In this document: piece after piece, positions 1-10,789 of the stretch | Layout of the letters: the number at the start of each line of letters is the position of its first letter | How positions within the stretch are numbered: the stretch's first letter is position 1 | Assembly: GCA_037447655.1 (NCBI GenBank) | Contig: JBBHKE010002948.1 | Coordinates: 39,721-103,720, forward strand | Origin: Zygnema cylindricum | Lineage: Eukaryota > Streptophyta > Zygnematophyceae > Zygnematales > Zygnemataceae | Reading direction: 5' to 3' | DNA length: 64,000 bases | The notes under the pieces: model-generated | The model's input: the letters and a program-made list of their open reading frames with translations, nothing else | Told to the model about the DNA's origin: nothing | Database searches by the model: none | Made by a program: the position numbers and the translations under genes

Positions 1-75
<75 letters not shown>

Positions 76-80
76 ATTCT

Positions 81-161
<81 letters not shown>

Positions 162-177
162 CCTCCCTCTCTCTCCT
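1..177. repeat. (CT)n microsatellite
   Basis: An almost pure CT dinucleotide run with a few C-rich interruptions fills the left edge. It ends about 20 bases before the first splice acceptor of the ZNFX1-like gene, so it forms the tail of the preceding intron and probably extends its polypyrimidine tract. Confidence 0.95.
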
Positions 178-198
178 CGGTGTGACTTGGTAATGCAG

Positions 199-3100
199 GA
201 TTCAAAAAGAGCTCGCAGAACTTCGTCAAGTTGTGAATCTCTCTGTTTTACAACGCGCCCAAGTGGTAGGAATGACCACTTCGGGTGTCGCAAAAATGCA
301 GGATCTTGTTTCCGCTTTAGGACCAAAAATAGTGGTGGTAGAGGAAGCAGCTGAGGTCTTGGAGGCCCACATTCTTACTTCTCTCTCTCCCTCTACACAA
401 CATCTTATTCTCATTGGTAAAAATGACCGACACATCCTAACTCCTGACCCGCCGTCAACTAGAGTTCATTTTAATTAGAAACTTGAGCGAGTCTTTGTCT
501 TCATCTTAAAATTTTAGTCATATTATTAGATGAGAAGACATGACCGCGTAAAATAGAGTGGGAAGGCAGACAGCCTGAAAGGATTTTCTTGAATTGATGA
601 AAATGAAAAGACAAAACAAGCTTAAATAGAGAACAGAAAAATATCCCGAGAGTGGGATCTCAGAAACTAAGGAACTTTCCTAACCTAAAGGGTCACTTGA
701 CCCTTCACCCAAAAGCTGCGATCAAGATTTATAGACAGATCTTTGACCGGATTCTGATCGTACCTAAGGTACGTAAAATAAAACTGACTGTACAAAAAAA
801 AAACTGAGATATCTAGAAGATTTCGGCATTCTAAATCACAGCTAGATTTCTAATCATAAGATAAGCTTCTATCAAATCCTAATCGTCCAACACATATGAG
901 ATTCATGTTTTTCTCTCCATGGACTTTGATATCTTAATTTCACTGGTAAACTGACAGGCCTTTCTGTCCTATGATTTTTTTTGTCTCTGTATCTTTTTCT
1001 TTGGCATGAGGAGTTCCAAACGAATTTTCTTACATTCACTTTTTAACTTTTCTTTCATGACGATGTACAAGTTTTTTATGATGGTTCGATATTGTAAAGT
1101 TAATGCTGTTGAAGTTTCAATGGAAGAGTTTGGGGCATAGCTGAAATTCGTGTTCCATTGTTTTTTCCTACAAGTTTTTTGAAGATTTTTAATGAACTTG
1201 GAGTACACTCTAACAGAGAATTTGATGTATTAATTTTTGAAATTAAAGAAAGCTGTTGAATATCGTTTTTGAGGTTATTAAACTTATGATGCAGACAGAG
1301 GGTATTGAATGGCCTGACATCCTAACTTCTCCTAGATATTGTTTATATATTGAACTAGTGACTTCTTTCTTTGGACTGGATTCTCTAATATTGCTGATTT
1401 AATATTTTTTTGGTGATTTTGCGGTTATGCCCTTGTACCCTTTCTGGGTCTTCTTGAAAACGACAAAAGCGGTAGTGGGATTATGTGAACAGTCCTTGTG
1501 ATGGGCAACTTATCCTCTTATGAATCTCATTGTTGTTGCAATACATATATTGAAATATCCTGAACTTTGTTTTATCCTCTCTCTGTTGTATCTTTAGGTG
1601 ACCATCGCCAGCTTCGGCCCAAAACTGAGGTTTACGAACTGAGTACAGACTCTGGACAAGGATTCAATCTTGACCTCTCTCTCTTTGAACGTCTCGCTGA
1701 CGGGGGACAATTTCCGGTCCATTCTCTCACAACCCAAAGAAGAATGAGATCATCTATCGCCGACCTTGTAAGATGTACCATATACCCTTACCTTTTAGAC
1801 CATTTAGAAACCGTAGGAAAATTCCCACCAGTTCGAGGAATGGAGAAGAATCTTTACTTTTGGGACCATTCTAACCACGAGACTGGAGGAGAGGGAGAGA
1901 CGAAATCAAAGTCAAACCTCGGAGAGATCCAAATGGTAACTGGATTGGCGAAATATTTGCTAAAACAGGGGTATAAAGCAGGGGAAATTACTATTTTGAC
2001 ACCCTATGTGGGACAGTTACTAAATATTCGTGCCGAGCTTTCAAAATCAATGTATGTGACTCTTGCTGATAATGATGAGGAGATGGTGAAAGAGATTGAG
2101 GAAAAACAGGGGAGTATGGGAGAGGAGGGAGACAAACGGAAGGAGGAAATGTCGGTAATATCAAGGGGTAATGAGAAAAGGTTGATGTCCATGAAGGAGA
2201 GTGTCCGATTGGCTACGGTTGACAAGTGAGTTTTTATTTATTAATGGCTGTAATTGGCATGTTAATGATAGTGACGTGGACATTAATGATAATATCTAGA
2301 CCGTTGATGGCAATTTTTTTTTATGTTGATGATGGTACTTTGCAAATTGATGACTTTTTGGATGTTATCGACAGTTTTTTTTTTACATTTCAGAGAGCCG
2401 GTCGGTTGTTGGTTGTTGGTTGATCTTGATTGACAGGGGCAGTGAGATTGTTATGTGTACAGAAGGAGAGGAGGGAGGAAAAGGGAGAGGAAGTTTTGGT
2501 CTCTAAACATGTTGCAAACTGACTTTTTGTTTGAGTGCAACATACAACTAGTGGAAAAATATTGAAAAGGGGCTAGATTTTGTGTCATAGTTCCTGATTT
2601 TCTTCTTTACAGATTTTCACTGAATGTTTGACTCGTTAAAAAATAGTCATTTTTTGGTTGTTTGGGCTCTAATGGGCTTTCACAATTGTGGGGATTTTCT
2701 ACAGCTTTCAAGGAGAAGAAAGTACGGTCATTATCTTGTCATTGGTCCGAAATACACCCGGAGGACATATCGGTTTTTTAAAATCTCCAAATCGGGTGAA
2801 TGTCCTTTTATCGCGAGCACGACATGGCATGTATCTCATTGGTGGGTTTTACATTCTTTTTTACTTTCTTCGTTTCTTCGTAGGCTTATATTGTTAAAGT
2901 CGCCTCCGTTTGTTTTCCAACTCATGATTTTGTGAACATAACTTATGTTTGTGGACAAAGTATAGTAATGTATATGCTTCACTCGTATCGTATTTTCAAA
3001 ACTTTTGCAGGGAATTCGGAATGTCTGTGTGCACACGAGAATTCGAAAATGTGGCCACAAGTCATAGATATTCTTCGGAAAGATGATTGTGTGGGTCCCA

Positions 3101-6100
3101 AATTATGTTTAAAATGCCTCACACATCCTGAAAATACGACTCTTATTGCGAAGGGGAGTGATTTTGAGGAGCTTGTTGGTGATGGAGGATGTGCTCTTCC
3201 ATGCAATTTTCGAATGGCTTGTGGTCATGTGTGTCCTCAAAGGTGCAACACTCGCCATTAATAGTGTAGATAGTTGTTGAAATGTCCTTGTGGCTTTTCT
3301 TAATAAGTTTATCAATGCTACTTCACTATGTTTTTTTCTTTTTTTGGTTTTCGTTGATAGTTTCTAAAGACACACACACACACACATACAGAGGGAGAGA
3401 GAGAGAGAGGTTCTTTTCTGTTTCTAGTAGCATGAGTCTTGGTAGTCCTATTATTCCAAAATATGGAGACAGAGAGAAGGGGAAAATGATACAGAAAGAA
3501 AGAGAGAACAAGGAGAGGGAGAGTGCGAGAGAGAGTGAGAAAGAGAGAGGAGGGGAGGGGGGAGGGGAGGAGGGGGAGAGGAGGATGGGGAAAGGGATTC
3601 CAATCTGTTTCATTTTGTGGTACTGACAGGTGTCATCCGGACGATTTGGAGCACCGAGTGGTTCAATGTCGAAAACCTTGTGAACGTCTCCGGACTCTGG
3701 AGGAGTGTCCCTACCAACACCCCTGTCCTCGCACGTGTGGGGAGTCTTGTGGCCCATGTTCTGAAATCGTGCGTGACGTGACACTTCCATGTGGTCATTC
3801 TGTCGCGGTGGTCAGATGCAGTTTGACTGTAGGAGACAATCTGGGTAAAATACCATGCTGGTAAGCTTCGTTTATTTAGATTATAACCTGAAATTTCTTA
3901 CCTTCGTAAGATTACTTCAAATTCAAACCAAAACCAATTTATTATTTGTGTGTCAATCAAATGTTGTTCCGAGTATTTTCAAGTGAATTCAAGTGTTTTT
4001 AAATCCTAATATTATCCAATGGGTCGCTGTTTTTTTCTTAAGGTGTTTCTTGGAAACAAATTTTGCAGGTGTGGAAAATGGGTTTGGGACCTTACTTGAG
4101 AATTCGGTGTTAAGGTGGTATCCTATGTGAATGGAATATTTATGTACACAGATTCGTAGTTGCAAGTAAGGTTCGTCTAAGGTTGGGATTTCCATTTTTG
4201 TTTTTTCAGGGAATCGGTAGAAACAACAATGCCTGGTTGTGGGCATAAAAATAAAGTGTTTTGCAAAGACGTTTCGGACTACATTTCAAATCCGGAAAAA
4301 TGTCAAAAGCATTGCGGTCATCCGATTCAAGAGTGTGGCCATTCGTGTATCGAAAAATGTGGAGTTTGTTATCGTTTGAATTCTCCAGGAGAACAACGAT
4401 TGGAACATACCAAATGTAGACAAATGTGTGAACGGAAACTCTTTTGTGGGCACTTTTGTCGAGCTCTTTGTCATGAGGGAAAACCTTGTCCCCCGTGTCG
4501 AAAAAATTGCCCAGTTGTTTGTACCCACAGTCAATGTGGTAAGAAATGTCATTTTCCATGTGCTCCTTGTGCAGAACTTTGTACATGGAATTGTTCACAT
4601 GTGGGAAACTGTCAGTTACCGTGTGGGGTTCCATGCAACAGACTCCCGTGTGATAGAAGGTGTCAAAATTCCTTATCTTGTGGGCACAGGTGTCTCACAG
4701 TTTGTGGGGAAATTTGTCCCAAAGAAGATTTTTGTCAAGAATGTGGGGAAGGAAAAAAACGTTTAGTTGTGGATCTCATTATGATGAGTACTCTAGAAGA
4801 TGTGGATTTGGATTTGGACCCACTTGTGGTCTTAAAGTGTGGGCATGCGTTTACAATTTCCAGTTTAGATATGCATATGGAACTCGAAAGTTGTTATTCG
4901 AGAGACAAGAGAAAAGTTGTAAGGAGGAGGTCTGGGATCGACTTGAAGGGAAAGAGTATTGAAGGAGTTTCAAATTTAGATGGCAATGAGACCATGGAGG
5001 AAGGGGAGGCGGTAGAGGAAAAGGTGGAGATCAAAGAGGAGAGAGGGGAGGAGGTAGAGGAGGAGGTGGAAATCAAAGAGGAGAGCGGGGAGGAGGTAGA
5101 GGAAAAGGTGGAGATCAAAGAGGAGAGCGGGGAGGAGATAGAGGAAAAGGTGGAGATCAAAGAGGAGAGCGGGGAGGAGGTAGAGGAAAAGGTGGAGATC
5201 AAAGAGGAGATAGGGGAGGAGGTAAAGGAGGAGGTGGAGATAGAAGAGTGGATTGAGCCTTTGCCCCTTGATAGTGAGCTAAAGACCATCAAGGGATGCC
5301 CCCATTGTAGAGAACCAATTATTGGAGTTAATCGATATGGACGAATATTAAATAAGGCTCTTTTGGACCAATCAGAGCGCAAATTTCTCGAGTCGGTCCG
5401 GAAGGAATTGAAGGAGTATGAGAAACCATTAATTTTGGCTCTTACTGAGCTGGCAAGTCTCCCTGAAAATTCGTCCGTTAATGAAGATTTCAGAAAACGA
5501 CTCATAAAGATTAATCGAAATTTGGCAAATTTTGTCAAAGTTTGTGAAAAGCCTCCGACAGTGAAAGCTTATGAGGCAACTTTGGTGGCTATGAGTAGGT
5601 CTCTCGGGATAGAAAACGATTCGTTAAGAAGTGATTTTAAAGCGGGATTTTTGCCACATCCTGATGATAGGATCCTCTGTGAGGCTCTTATTCTCCAGAT
5701 TGTTTCTCGAGAGATTTCTCTTATTGTCAGTTACCGTGAGATGTTTAAAAGTCTCCACTTAGATGTGGATTATAATGAATTGGATGTCACCTCTCGAGTA
5801 CTGAAACGCACGGAGATTTTACGAAGATATCGTGGAGATATAGAGGGAGCATATAACTCAGGTTGGGGGTGTTTTCAAAGGGTGGAGGAGCTTTCCAGAA
5901 AAAGACAAAGCTATCAGGTAGAAGCGGGAGGACGACTGGCCTGGGTTCGTCTTCTTGTGAGCCGTGTGAAAGGGATGAACGAGGAGAGAGTGTATTTGCC
6001 GAAAAATGAAAGTGTAAGTCTCTTTTTCAGGAACTCTGTTCGCTTTTTGGATAGGAATCATGGAATTTCTTATGATGTTTTCAAGCTCTGTTGCAATTAA

Positions 6101-6780
6101 ATGGCGCGAGGTTTAGATTCTAGCTAAACACTTTATAATCCAATTAAATATATCATAAAGATAGGGCTATGATTGGGGTTTGCATTAGAAAATCTTACAC
6201 TTGGTTGTTGTGGAACTGTGATGTTTAATATCATATGTGAAGAGTGGAGAAAGTAGGTCAAAATTTTCTCTAAACTGTCGTGAAAACCGAGGGAAAATCA
6301 ACTTATACCGTTGAAGAAAATGGTCTTTAACCACCGGCGACGTTATTCTCCTCTGTTTTTTTTCTTCTGTTTTTTGGCTTCATTCAGGATGCCGTTTGCG
6401 AGGAGCAACTGAATCTACTTTCAAATGCAAAAATAAACTGTCGATCCATCGCGTTCCATAAGATGCTTTCCGTTAGGACGAACGAATCTTTGGGTGTTGC
6501 TGCCGATAAGCTTCTAAAAGAGAGCTTACCAGAAATCGAAAAACGAGTGAGAGAAGGTCCTTCGGTGATAACTCTTGAAGAGAAAAGACAAATTAGAGAA
6601 GCGATGGGATATGGGCCAGGTCATTGGTACAGGTGTCCTAATGGCCACACTTATGTGATTGGAGATTGTGGAGGAGCCATGGAAGTCGCCAGGTGTCCTG
6701 AATGTGGATCGGCAATAGGAGGGAGATACCACATTATATCAGGTGGGAACGAGAGAGACGAGGATTTTGAGAATGTATAG
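199..6780 (+). CDS. ZNFX1-like SF1 RNA helicase with NFX1-type and RZ-type zinc fingers (copy A, 5' end outside window)
   Basis: Seven exons join in phase with GT-AG introns: 199-416, 1598-2225, 2705-2841, 3011-3242, 3630-3860, 4210-6013 and 6388-6780 (TAG stop), giving about 1,213 residues. Exon 1 holds helicase motif II (VVVEEAAE); motif III (GDHRQLRP) spans the first junction and motif V (ATVDNFQGEE) the second. Exon 3 has motif VI (VNVLLSRARHGMYLIG). Exons 4-6 carry Cys/His-rich NFX1-type fingers with repeated CGHxC and CxxxC spacing. Exon 6 then has an acidic tandem repeat and a helical region. Exon 7 ends in an RZ-type finger (GHWYRCPNGHTYVIG, then CPEC). This is the ZNFX1 order. Family members are UPF1-like helicases that act in RNA silencing in worms and antiviral RNA sensing in vertebrates; the role here is inferred. 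The N-terminus and Walker A motif lie left of the window. Confidence 0.9.
417..1597 (+). other. Long intron of ZNFX1-like copy A
   Basis: A 1.18-kb intron splits a GDH codon run of the helicase core, from donor ATTG|GTAA to acceptor CTTTAG|GTGACC. It is AT-rich. I see no coding exon, RNA gene or clear transposon ends in it. Confidence 0.7.
3370..3590. repeat. CA and GA/GGA purine-rich low-complexity tract in intron
   Basis: A short CA run is followed by irregular GA, GAGAGAGG and GGGAGG repeats just upstream of the exon at 3630. The homology shared with the inverted copy (15492 side) fades out in this purine-rich tract, which makes it the outer edge of the left palindrome arm. Confidence 0.8.
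5003..5254 (+). repeat. Six-unit 42-bp coding minisatellite (acidic 14-residue repeat)
   Basis: Six consecutive 14-residue units of the form GEEVEEKVEIKEES lie inside exon 6 of copy A and stay in frame. The inverted copy B has only two equivalent units. The exons differ by 168 bases (1,804 against 1,636), exactly four units, so repeat number alone accounts for the length difference. Confidence 0.93.
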
Positions 6781-7144
6781 CGAGGGAGTTTTTGTGGATA
6801 AGGTGAGTATAAATCGTGGATAAGGTAGTGTAGTATAAATGGTGTAAAGCTGTTTTTTTTTTTTTTCCGTCTGTCGAACAAGAGTTTTCGTGAAGGAATG
6901 GGTGGTTTGTAAAGGAATGTGGGACAGGTGTATCTTTTTTGTATACCATGGTGTTTTAATTTTTTTTTTTTTTTTTTTTTCCAATGTTTTAGGATTTGAA
7001 TGGTGGACTTTAGGGTTTGGAGATGCCTTAGGTATGGCTGAGAATCAGGAATGTACGACTGTATAGATGTAAGAATTGCATAGAGACTTCATAAATGTAA
7101 ATAGAGAGAGAAAGGGAGTTTGATCAGCGACTGGGTCTTTTCAG

Positions 7145-7197
7145 TTAGGTTTTTTAGGGTTTTTTAGGGTTTTTTTAGAGTTTTTTAGGGTTTTTTT
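7145..7197 (+). repeat. Degenerate interstitial TTTAGGG telomere-like run
   Basis: Four to five irregular TTTTTTAGGG units match a degenerate plant-type telomere repeat. The matching position in the right arm (about 12.15-12.2 kb) lacks the run, so it was gained or lost after the duplication. Its rev-comp resembles plant telo-box promoter elements, but no downstream gene is visible. Confidence 0.5.
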
Positions 7198-7881
7198 CAT
7201 CCGATTAGAAAAACTTCTGTGTTTCTGCTTCCCTCCTCTCTCTCTCACACCCCTGTTATTTGATGAGGAGCCTTTTCAATGAGGAGAGCTTTTGGAGTTT
7301 ATATTTTTTTTGGTGTTGCAATGTTTGTGTTCGGAAGACTCTTTTGAACTGTCCAGAATGTAAGTTTGGAAAATTGGTTTTTAAAATAAAATACTACTTT
7401 ATATGGTAGTATTAAGTCCTAATTTGCATCATCGTTTACAACTCTAAAGATGTTTATAATAGAATAAAATATAATACAATACGGTTGTACAGTTTTAACG
7501 GTTGTTTTATATGATGGCCAAAAATTTCACATTTTTCCCTTCGAGTTTTTCTCTCTTCTGGGAGAACAAAGAGAAGGAGAAGAACCTCGGATTGTTTAAG
7601 GAAAACAACAAACAACAATCATTGGTTTGGTACTTTTCGGTAAAGTACGATAATTTGTTGTTGTTGTTGTGTTGGTTTCCTTTGTTAGTTACACCATCTT
7701 TGCCGGTTAGTTTCTTTCAATAATTGTTGTTAGGTTCAAATATGTAATCGGCCATTTCGTAACTGGACGCTCGGCCGTTTAGTTTGGTTTTAGTTTCTTT
7801 TTTGTTTTGTTACATGTCATAGTTAAGTTCTAAATTCTTGGTCTTGTGTAGATTTTGTTTCGCGACGGTCAAAGTCTAGTT

Positions 7882-8187
7882 CATAGTTCAAAAGTAGGTG
7901 AAAGTAGGCCCATACAATATGCCTATTGTATGCAAAACATACAATATGACCTTAAGACCCATATTGTATTTGGACCTATTCGACCAATTAAATATTTCGG
8001 ACCAAAAATTGGACCAATTAAAACATTCAGATCAAAAAAAAATTATTTACACCGTCAGATTCGGACGATCGGACGGTCGCTGATCAAAGTAGCGATCTAA
8101 GAAGATCACATGAAAAGCTCATAACACAACTTACGATAAAGGCGCCGACCAAAGGCCTACCATAAAAACGCCTACTTTTGAACTATG
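7882..8187 (+). mobile_element. hAT-type MITE, family CATAGTTC, copy 1
   Basis: A 306-bp element starts CATAGTTCAAAAGTAGG and ends with its inverse. It is flanked by a perfect 8-bp target duplication, GTCTAGTT (7874-7881 and 8188-8195). Two further copies lie at 40801-41106 and 50268-50555. An 8-bp duplication is the hAT signature. It has no coding capacity. Confidence 0.93.
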
Positions 8188-9684
8188 GTCTAGTTGAATA
8201 TGTTTGAATAGTACTTTTGTACTATGTTGTTTCGCTATTTGAATATTACTTTTGTTCTATGTTGTTTCGCTATTTGAATAGTACTTTTGTTCTATGTTGT
8301 TTCGCTATTTGAATAGTAATTTTGTAACTATGTTGTTTCGCGTGTAGACGTCGATTCATTGGTAGGCACTTAGTGCGCATTTTATGTACGGTTTCGTTTG
8401 GTTTGAAGTAGTTACGTTACGAGAGAAAAATTTGTATATTGAGACGTGGAGAGAGAGTGAAATATCTTTTGGGAAGAAAAAATCCCATGGAATATATTGG
8501 CTTCCTTGGAATGCTCTCTCTCATGTGATCTATTTCTATTGCTTCCTCTTATCTTTTTGCACTCTGTCTTTGTGTAACGATCCATCACCTTTTTATTTCG
8601 TTTTGGCTTTTTCTTTCTTTTGTTTCCATGTTTCCGCGTGGTTTTTTTCTCGCGTGTTTTTGAAAACGCTTATTATTAATACTCAGAATGAGGAGAAACC
8701 TTTTATTCCTCGACCGAGAAAAAAAGTACAAAACCGTACTTGCACTTTTTTCATTTTCGTCTTTGCCATCCACTTTTCTGGATCCCAAGTACGTAGATGG
8801 TGTACCATCATATTATTAATTTATTATTTTATACTTTTTGGTGAGCGTGTGAAATGAACGTACGGATATAGCAAGGAAAACTAAGCAGAAGGGTACGGAA
8901 GGTAAAATAGGCAGAAGGGCGTATATGTCAGAAATCATAAATTAGTACCATTTAAACTTTCATTTAATAATGTGTTTATCGCCCAAGATGTATAGAGTAT
9001 GTGCAGCATACTAATTTGATGACAAAAATTTATCCTGAATTTTCAAGACATCTTGGAAGATGTTGCCCTCTTACGCCTAAAAATAGACATTAGACAATTT
9101 CCTTGAGAGAAACAGTAACAATAAAACAATATTTCCTCTTTGGAAAAAAGGAAAACGTAACGCAGGTACAAGGAACAAATGCAAAATTGAATCGAATGAA
9201 ATGAAAAGGGGAGGTGTATGAAAATTCTTGTGAAACAAATAAGCAGATTGAGAACATGGAAACGTGCTTGTAAAAAAACAAGTCGAAACAAAAAGATACA
9301 CCATTTCCGATTTCTCCCATTTCGCCGATACGATGAGTCGATACGGAAAAAGAGAGGGAGGGCAAAGAATTGTTTTTCACATGGCAAAGTATTTGATGGA
9401 GAATGTGGCGAAAAAAAAATGGTTTTTTGTTACAAAAAATATTTTACTGTAAAATCGATACATGCAAGACATCACAATTCCAAGCAACTGAATGAGGTTG
9501 TAAAGAAAAAAAAAATTGGAGGGAAGGGGTACATTGGTGTCAAAATTGATAAATATATAAAAGAAATTATGAAAAACAAAGAAAAAATGTTGAGAGGGGG
9601 CACGTGTGATGTTGGAGCTTTCCATTGATGTTTAGAATTATGGGGAAGGAAATTGCTTTCCGTTAAAATTTTATTGTCATCAAA

Positions 9685-9925
9685 TTGAGGAAGTTTAAGT
9701 TCTCCTCTTTCCCTCCACTTCTCCTTCGGCTCTCTCTCCCTCTCCCCCACTCTCCCTCCCCCTCCCCATCCCACTCTCACCCTCTCCGTTTCTCCCCCTC
9801 TCCCCCTCTCTGCCTTCCCTCCTCTCTCTCTCTCTCCCCCTCTCCACCCCAACCCCCTTCCCCCCTCACCCCTTACTCCCCTCCCCCTCTCACCCCTTAC
9901 TCCCCTCCCTCCCTCCCCACATCAA
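9685..9925. repeat. CT/CCCT polypyrimidine tract
   Basis: About 240 bases of C- and T-only low-complexity sequence sit in the spacer between the two palindrome arms. The reading frames across it are low-complexity artefacts. Confidence 0.9.
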
Positions 9926-10394
9926 TTAATGTATGAGTGTTTTTATTAACACATTACTTTTGTTGAATGCAAATTACAATATTTGTAGTGTATATACATC
10001 ATGCATTTCAATAAAAATAACAAAAATAAACAAAAGAAAAACAAAGAAATATAATTTCATACACTTGTACATACTTGTATATACTTGCGGTCCACACTTA
10101 TTATGAGACAACATTAATTACGATGTTGTTGTTTCCTTTGTTGTTTTCGCCACCATGAGATGAAATGCAAAAAGGACAAACGGAAATTTTTGACCCCCTT
10201 TTAAACCAATTGTATTTTTATAGTCAAAAGTTTCAAAATGGATATTCTTGTGGATGACCATTTGAGTACTTTAAAGGGAGGACGTTTTTCTGTTGAAAAT
10301 GAGATGAAAAACTCGTAAAGATTTTGTGTATCGTGGAAAATAATATGATTCGAATGATAAAGCGGTAAAAACTCACAAACGTACCAACAAACTA

Positions 10395-10528
10395 CGCTGT
10401 GTATTGCTATTAATGTTAATACTTTTTTTGCTACTTAACCGTTCGATCCATAATCTGACAAGTGTGTACGGAGAAAAGATGTTCTAAGTGGCAAAAAAAA
10501 GCATTAACACTAACAGCGATACACAGTG
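10395..10528. mobile_element. Mariner-like (TA-target) MITE, 134 bp
   Basis: Terminal inverted repeats of about 28 bases (beginning CGCTGTGTATTGCTATTA, and CACTGTGTATCGCTGTTA on the other strand) are flanked on both sides by TA. The family recurs through the window (38691, 39600, 46684 and others). Confidence 0.75.
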
Positions 10529-10789
10529 TAGTTCGTTTTCGCATACCATGCCAATATTCCACTTTTTGCGGATTATGGAGCTTCTCTTAGCTGATCTCCT
10601 ATACTTGTAAGAGACGGATAATAAAACTAGGACCACGATTTATTTAGTGTGGATAAGATAGATTAGATGAAATTGTATGGAGTAAACAGATGCTTTGGGC
10701 GTAAAGGTTGGATGATGGCATTACTCCGTAGCCGATATTAAGGATAAAAAGTTTCCATTTTGAGAGTTTGAAAACCTTCTTGTTTTGCC

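Larger units (their letters stand above)
3560..9310 (+). repeat. Left arm of a large inverted duplication
   Basis: Exons 5-7 of the ZNFX1-like gene and the 3' flank down to about 9.3 kb are matched in reverse orientation by about 10.79-15.54 kb. Coding parts are nearly identical at protein level. Flanking matches are patchier but collinear: for example 9098-9270 pairs with 10810-11010, and 8585-8720 with 11366-11490. The left arm is longer, partly because a segment around 7.73-8.57 kb, which contains an hAT-type MITE, has no counterpart in the right arm. Boundaries are approximate. Confidence 0.85.
6781..9400. other. 3' flank of ZNFX1 copy A, no gene seen
   Basis: The flank holds poly-T runs (6851-6866, 6959-6980), a telomere-like run, a MITE and AT-rich sequence shared with the right palindrome arm. 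Short reading frames here lack codon coherence and are not conserved between the two arms, so I call no gene. Confidence 0.6.
9311..10789. other. Spacer of the palindrome, no gene seen
   Basis: About 1.5 kb separates the two arms. It contains the polypyrimidine tract and one small mariner-like MITE (10395-10528). I see no coding sequence or RNA gene. Confidence 0.55.

Noticed and set aside
7882-8187. The MITE interior frames (QYAYCMQNIQYDL and similar) as a small protein
   Set aside because: The frame recurs only because the element is repeated, and it is not kept open in all three copies.
9218-9628. Plus-strand frame of 136 codons in the left palindrome arm
   Set aside because: It is Lys-rich AT-driven sequence, not conserved in the right arm, without splice context or domains.
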